DNA of 14,481 bases, taken from contig DENL01000027.1 in NCBI GenBank assembly GCA_002359655.1, positions 1-14,481 of the forward strand, read 5' to 3'. Below the pieces are notes generated by a model. It was not told the DNA's origin. It ran no database searches and was given only the letters and a program-made list of their open reading frames with translations. The position numbers were made by a program, and so were the translations under genes. This DNA is from Rickettsiales bacterium UBA2645 (GTDB lineage Bacteria; Pseudomonadota; Alphaproteobacteria; Rickettsiales; UBA1997). Below, piece after piece: positions 12,370-14,481 of this stretch. Positions within the stretch are counted from its first letter, which is position 1. Each line of letters starts with the position of its first letter.

Positions 12370-13467
12370 TTATTTTTTAAGAAGCTCAATTAAACCATCC
12401 ACAATTTTGCTATAGGAATCACTTATGCTTTTAAACGAAATTGCATATTGTCCGTTTTCTTTTGTTATATCAACAACCATAGTTTTTGAATCCTTATACT
12501 TGTTGCATAGTTCTTGGGTCAGATAGACAACTGGAACGCCAGCTTTCTCGGCTATTGATCTTAATTGCGAAGTAAAATCACAGCATTTTTGAATTATAAA
12601 AGGATTGGAGCCGGCGCCAAAAATATTTCTAAATTCTTCTTCTGATATTGAAATATTTCTTAAAGATGCAAACTGTTGAAATTTCCTTACGCTGGTATTG
12701 ACATCCTCTATCCATTTTTCAGCTGATCTTGAAAAAGATGTGCCTTCTTTTACGCTTCCTCCATTAAATCTTTTGGCCATTTGCACCACCAATCCCAAAA
12801 ACTTTGGTTGGAAATTTAAACCTTTAAAGCTTTTCGTTGTTTGATAGTCACTAAGTAATTTAATCCAATTCTGAAAAATAGAGCTTAGATTATCTATTGC
12901 CTGTAGAGAGAAAAATGCCGGGGAAACTGGTGCAATAAAGTAATCGCTTGTCATCATTATCATAGCATTAATTATGCTACTAGCGCTTGGTGATGTATCA
13001 ACTAGGATAAAATCGTAATTATTTTTTTGTTTTCTAATAGCATGTTCAAATTTACTAGGTATGTCATTAGTAAATTCGTTTCGGTTTTTAATTATTCCAT
13101 AAAGATCAGCTTCTATATTTGAGAGATTTATGGCGCCAGAAATTAGATCAACATAACCTTTGTCGGCATACCTTGATTTAACTCTGTATATACCCTTATC
13201 GGAAGATTGAGATTTCATTTCAACATCAAGGTATTCTGAAAGAGAAATATATTTTTTAACATTCTCACTCCATTTAGAATCTTCTTCTGTTGAGTATTCA
13301 ACACTTGTTGAAAGCCCATATACTGCTGCCGTAAGATTCATTTGAGGATCGGCATCTACCAGCAATACTCTATATCCTGTATCTGCTAGAATAAAACCCA
13401 AATTATGGACTAAGGTTGTTTTTCCAACTCCGCCTTTATGATTAAAAAAAGTTATGATTTTTCCCAT
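12370..13467 (-). CDS. Solitary ParA-family ATPase
   Basis: 365 aa from ATG 13467-13465; an upstream GTG at 13479 would add four residues, but the ATG puts the P-loop at the usual distance (IITFFNHKGGVGKTTLVHNL). This is the deviant Walker A of ParA/Soj/MinD ATPases, followed by VLLVDADPQMNLT and FILVDTSPSASSIINAM, then a segment SDYFIAPVSPAFFSLQAI that is typical of ParA proteins with an AAA_31-type fold. ParA ATPases bind DNA or surfaces in an ATP-dependent way to position plasmids, chromosomes or protein assemblies. No ParB gene and no obvious parS cluster are near, and the ORF is convergent with the SurA-like gene and bordered upstream by a dead transposase. It may be the remainder of a plasmid or island. 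The 25 or so bases upstream of the start are all that separates it from the transposase remnant. No clear Shine-Dalgarno. Confidence 0.85.
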   Translation of the reverse strand: MGKIITFFNHKGGVGKTTLVHNLGFILADTGYRVLLVDADPQMNLTAAVYGLSTSVEYSTEEDSKWSENVKKYISLSEYLDVEMKSQSSDKGIYRVKSRYADKGYVDLISGAINLSNIEADLYGIIKNRNEFTNDIPSKFEHAIRKQKNNYDFILVDTSPSASSIINAMIMMTSDYFIAPVSPAFFSLQAIDNLSSIFQNWIKLLSDYQTTKSFKGLNFQPKFLGLVVQMAKRFNGGSVKEGTSFSRSAEKWIEDVNTSVRKFQQFASLRNISISEEEFRNIFGAGSNPFIIQKCCDFTSQLRSIAEKAGVPVVYLTQELCNKYKDSKTMVVDITKENGQYAISFKSISDSYSKIVDGLIELLKK

Positions 13468-13490
13468 ATTTTCTAACACAATTATTGATT

Positions 13491-14240
13491 AATTTTTCAA
13501 ATAAAAATCACCCAAAAACTTTCAATAGTTTTAATGTGAGTGATTCCGTTAATATATTCCTTTATTCATTGCGACTGTGATTGACTGTGTGATGAGTAAT
13601 AAAGCCCTTGAAGGGGGCTTATATCTCTTAAAATCATCAGTCATTAAAGTTGACGAAAACATGTCAACACTTCCCATTACAATATCGCGTAAAGACTTAA
13701 AGTTCAATTTCTTATTGTCCTTTTTCGAGTGGCGTTTAGCTCTCACTTTTCCACCTCTCTCAATCATTCCAATTACACATTCTTTATCAGTGCTACGACC
13801 TCTTTTAATAATCAGGAAATTTTCGTTATCATTATTTCTTCTTGGTTTTCCACCAATGTAAGTCTCGTCCATTTCAACGATGCCACTCAAAAGTTCATCT
13901 TGGTTTGTGCCCATAGCTTTCCTGATTGTGTGCATCATTTTCCAAACTTTTTTGTTTGTCTTATTCCCAAATCTCTTTAGCTTTGATAAGCTGACAAACC
14001 CTTGTGATCATTAAGAATAAGAGACATAAACAAAACCACTTTTGCAATTCAACTTGCGTATGGTAAAAAATTGTTTCCAAAGATACGCCGAAAGATTTTC
14101 TACAACTATTGCAGTGATGCCTAAACTCTGCTACAAGCTTGTCTAGTAAGTGAACTAATCCAAAAACTTCTCGCTGATTAAAATAAAATGCGCTTCAAGC
14201 AAGCCACTTAGGCTGCGGATTTTTCTTCCAACTTAGTCGA
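13491..14240 (-). pseudogene. IS1595-family transposase remnant with multiple frameshifts
   Basis: The longest intact piece (13549-13938) reads VEMDETYIGGKPRRNN, then IGMIERGGKVRAKRHSKKD and LMTDDFKRY, which is the DDE core of IS1595/ISXO2-type transposases. Upstream, other frames give the zinc-ribbon half (HHCNSCRKSFG), VELQKWF and KVWKMMHTIRKAM; downstream, further frame changes give HHTVNHS and then INGITHIKTIESFW, ending at a TGA near 13491. At least four frame changes and an in-frame stop near the N-terminal zinc ribbon are needed to read it through, and the C-terminal tail after ESFW is missing. The element cannot encode an active transposase. It abuts the start of the parA-like gene, so its insertion or a deletion probably shaped that upstream region. 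The N-terminal limit at about 14240 is approximate. I could not identify terminal inverted repeats. Confidence 0.85.
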
Positions 14241-14249
14241 AAAAAACTG

Positions 14250-14273
14250 AATTTTGAACACGTGTTCAAAATT
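14250..14273. repeat. Perfect 24-bp palindrome
   Basis: AATTTTGAACAC (14250-14261) is followed directly by its exact reverse complement GTGTTCAAAATT (14262-14273), with no spacer. It lies just upstream (on the minus strand) of the transposase remnant and in no recognisable gene. Such a site could be an operator for a dimeric regulator or a fold-back end, but neither is shown. Confidence 0.8.
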
Positions 14274-14481
14274 TAACAAAACTGCCTTTAGCCCTTTAAA
14301 ATCAAGGTACTAAACCCATCGGCAAATCACGCTGAAAAATTACAAAAAACCATCGCAATTGATTCAAATAATTCAAAAAATACGACTCATAATTATCTAA
14401 ATTTCTAAGTGAGTTTCAAAGCCAGTTTTGTGGCTAAGATTTTTTTCTTTTAGTTGATTTTATACTGCTCCCCATTAATTC
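14274..14481. other. Right-edge stretch without a recognisable gene
   Basis: I see no supported coding region on either strand. A short hairpin AGCCA (14420-14424) and TGGCT (14431-14435) followed by a T-rich run to about 14451 has a terminator-like shape on the plus strand, but the stem is only 5 bp. A minus-strand frame from the edge closes at a TAG near 14434 (IKSTKRKKS) and could be the tail of a gene lying to the right, which cannot be judged here. Confidence 0.4.

Noticed and set aside
12370..13467. Complete plasmid partition system
   Set aside because: Only the ATPase is present; no ParB-like gene or repeated parS-like sites were seen.
13577..13980. Plus-strand frames of 94 and 83 codons
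   Set aside because: Both are antisense to the DDE-domain part of the transposase remnant.
14420..14451. Rho-independent terminator at the right edge
   Set aside because: The stem is only 5 bp and no gene is known to end there; mentioned in the edge entry but not called as a terminator.

Overview
The window is AT-rich DNA (roughly one third G+C by eye) whose gene families (MlaA/MlaC, IspG, BioC-like, a CtpA–SurA pair) and many starts without a clear Shine-Dalgarno point to a Gram-negative alphaproteobacterium, probably of the Rickettsiales type. It has kept aromatic amino-acid (tyrA) and MEP isoprenoid (ispG) genes. The taxonomic placement is inferred from gene content and composition only.

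Region 1 (1-3780, minus strand) is an accessory locus of four closely spaced genes, read right to left: an exported 221-aa protein, a 568-aa protein with a T4-type lysozyme domain joined to an FrpC-like calcium-dependent self-processing module (SPM), a 137-aa three-helix membrane protein, and a second, edge-truncated protein with an unrelated hydrophobic glycine-rich N-terminus joined to nearly the same SPM. The 278-bp repeat shared by the two large genes is the SPM. The layout suggests a modular (polymorphic) effector locus: different N-terminal warheads on one processing module, each preceded by a small gene whose predicted compartment fits the site of attack (exported partner before the lysozyme, membrane partner before the hydrophobic effector). 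This is an inference. Region 3781-4174 holds decayed remains of another such gene.

Region 2 (4175-9051, minus strand) is a compact housekeeping run, tyrA-ispG-bioC-like-TPR gene-mlaA-mlaC, with several short start/stop overlaps. It links aromatic and isoprenoid biosynthesis genes with a methyltransferase and two parts of the phospholipid-trafficking (Mla) pathway. Region 3 (9110-12306, plus strand) is divergent from it: a 57-aa lipoprotein, a 138-aa conserved-looking protein, a hairpin/terminator, the S41 protease ctpA, and an overlapping SurA-like periplasmic chaperone.

Region 4 (12307-14481) is mobile or accessory: a solitary ParA-type ATPase on the minus strand, directly abutted by a heavily frameshifted IS1595-family transposase remnant, then about 240 bp with no gene but with a perfect 24-bp palindrome.

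A recurring theme is GC-richer, hairpin-forming inserts that stay in frame inside protein genes: one in the lysozyme-SPM gene, one in tyrA, and one or two before the signal peptide of the SurA-like gene. They resemble in concept the palindromic elements known in Rickettsia genes, but look like different families.
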